This document shows, piece after piece, positions 63,260 through 64,000 of a stretch of 64,000 nucleotides of DNA. The stretch's first letter is position 1. Every line of letters starts with the position of its first letter. This DNA comes from [Clostridium] clostridioforme AGR2157 (lineage in GTDB: Bacteria; Bacillota; Clostridia; Lachnospirales; Lachnospiraceae): NCBI RefSeq assembly GCF_000424325.1, contig NZ_AUJR01000009.1, positions 58,327-122,326 of the forward strand, written 5' to 3'. The translations under genes were made by a program, and so were the position numbers. Under the pieces are notes generated by a model. It searched no databases. It was not told the origin of the DNA and was given only the letters and a program-made list of their open reading frames with translations.

Positions 63260-63537
63260 TGTTAGAATTAGTAACCACCGGACAATTCCGCAAGGACTAT
63301 AAGCGTGTAAAGAAGCGCGGCTATGATATGGGCCTGCTGGAAGAAGTGATTGATCTTCTGCTTAATGAGCAGCCGCTTGATGAACGCTACCGGGATCATG
63401 GGCTGGTCGGAAATTATGTTGGTTTTCGTGAGTGCCATATTTTACCGGACTGGCTTTTAATCTATGCTACAGACAAAGAAAAACTGATATTGACGGCTTC
63501 GCGCACAGGGACGCACTCGGACTTGTTCGCAAAGTAG
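63259..63537 (+). CDS. yafQ: YafQ family mRNA interferase toxin
   Basis: A 92-residue RelE/YafQ-type toxin that cleaves mRNA on the ribosome. The family marks are FRKDYKRVKKRGYDMGLLEE, LDERYRDHGLVGNY and RECHILPDWLLIYATDKEKL, with the active-type histidines in RDHGL and ECHILPDW and a C-terminal TGTHSDLF. It is translationally coupled to dinJ. A terminator follows. The pair lies among mobile-element remnants, which is normal for this module. Confidence 0.93.
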   Translation: MLELVTTGQFRKDYKRVKKRGYDMGLLEEVIDLLLNEQPLDERYRDHGLVGNYVGFRECHILPDWLLIYATDKEKLILTASRTGTHSDLFAK

Positions 63538-63543
63538 GCTGAG

Positions 63544-63574
63544 CGGCCCTTATTTTCGGGGCCGTTTCTTTTTT
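63544..63574 (+). terminator. Terminator of the toxin-antitoxin operon
   Basis: A 6-bp stem (CGGCCC with GGGCCG), 9-base loop, then TTTC and T6. Confidence 0.75.
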
Positions 63575-63701
63575 GCTTTTCAGGAAACTTCGCAAACCGG
63601 CCAAAATGGTGTATAATAGACTTGAAATAAAAAACGGCATAGCAAAAGAGCGAAGATGTAACTTCGCCATGACGTTGCCTATGTAGTTTTTTGTTTTTGG
63701 T

Positions 63702-64000
63702 TTAGGCTGCACTATCTGACGCAGTTTTTTTGTGGTAAACTTCTAAAACCAACATAGAAGTGCCACACTCCGGGCATTTGAGCGGATCATAGCCAAAAGC
63801 CAGAAGGATTGAATTACGCCAATCCAGAAGCCTGGAAAGATAACGCTGTTTCTGAGGGGATAAACATTTCCGGAGATTTTTTTCCTGTTTATGGTGCTTT
63901 GCATAAATCCCATAGTAACGGACCATTTTAAAGTGTCTGTCAGGGATATGTACAATCAGGCGTTTGATAAAGTCAATGGCGGGGATGCATTCGGTTACAG
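63702..64000 (-). CDS. IS91-family transposase, C-terminal part (partial)
   Basis: The minus-strand frame is open to the right edge, so the gene starts beyond the window. The visible 98 residues include TECIPAIDFIKRLIVHIPDR then HFKMVRYYGIYAKHHKQEKN, the conserved end of the Y2 (HUH, rolling-circle) transposases of the IS91/IS801 type, and a CPECGTSMLVL zinc-ribbon-like end. The HUH catalytic motifs lie outside the window. IS91 elements transpose by rolling circle and can take along flanking DNA. The 160 bases after its stop contain a GCGAAG-CTTCGC hairpin that could be part of the element end. Confidence 0.88.
   Translation of the reverse strand, partial: VTECIPAIDFIKRLIVHIPDRHFKMVRYYGIYAKHHKQEKNLRKCLSPQKQRYLSRLLDWRNSILLAFGYDPLKCPECGTSMLVLEVYHKKTASDSAA

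Noticed and set aside
63467..63712. Minus-strand frame over the end of yafQ
   Set aside because: It crosses the toxin gene, its terminator and the gap before the transposase, and has no recognised motif.

Overview
The window looks like a chromosomal segment of a Lachnospiraceae anaerobe, most like the Clostridium clostridioforme / Enterocloster group. This is inferred from gene content and order (hrcA-grpE-dnaK-dnaJ with a CIRCE site, dgt-dnaG-rpoD-trmK-nif3, T-box leaders, TRAP and YesM/YesN-type systems), strong purine-rich ribosome binding sites and moderate G+C. No database search was possible. Almost all of it is intact, densely packed and mostly on the + strand; only the last 1.4 kb looks like mobile DNA.

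Region by region. 1-5.4 kb: the 3' end of a DEAD-box RNA helicase gene, an alpha/beta hydrolase, a DUF362 protein with an exact 288-bp in-frame tandem duplication, a YbaK deacylase and a cdd-pdp nucleoside salvage pair. 5.4-9.7 kb: a 6S RNA with its own promoter and terminator, a SpoIID-like protein, and two convergent secreted 3D-domain proteins. 9.9-15 kb: the class I heat-shock operon. 15-20 kb: a transglutaminase-like protein, a sugar-nucleotide reductase-like protein, a putative secreted protein, bioY and an OGG-type glycosylase. 20-24.2 kb: a T-box-controlled pheST operon and a tRNA-Leu(CAG). 24.5-30.7 kb: a two-gene SufC/SufB-like Fe-S system, an NhaC-type antiporter, an NSS transporter and a Csp-like subtilase. 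31-38.4 kb: dgt, dnaG, rpoD, trmK, a nif3-like gene and a TGS-uridine-kinase-like fusion. 38.6-46 kb: a TRAP transporter, then a periplasmic-binding-protein/histidine-kinase/AraC-response-regulator cassette. 46-47.6 kb: RNase P RNA and a YbhN-like membrane protein.

47.7-55.7 kb is a hexuronate catabolism locus. lacI-uxaC is divergent from uxaA, iclR, kdgA, kdgK and a second PfkB kinase. UxaC isomerises the hexuronate, UxaA dehydrates altronate to 2-keto-3-deoxygluconate (KDG), KdgK phosphorylates KDG and KdgA cleaves KDPG to pyruvate and glyceraldehyde-3-phosphate; the tagaturonate reductase step is not encoded here. Two layers of control can be read. LacI-type palindromes sit at both divergent promoters. 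Pairs of IclR-type sites, spaced by exactly 19 bp, sit just downstream of the iclR and kdgA promoters in nearly the same geometry.

55.9-62.3 kb holds a lipoprotein, a tryptophan-type ABC transporter (trpXYZ) behind a T-box whose likely specifier is UGG, an isochorismatase-fold hydrolase behind a cluster of AAAGTGTT-like repeats, a cytidylate-kinase-like protein and a ZIP transporter. 62.5-64 kb holds a decayed Cys-rich-VLP gene, a DinJ/YafQ toxin-antitoxin pair and the C-terminal end of an IS91-family transposase running off the right edge.
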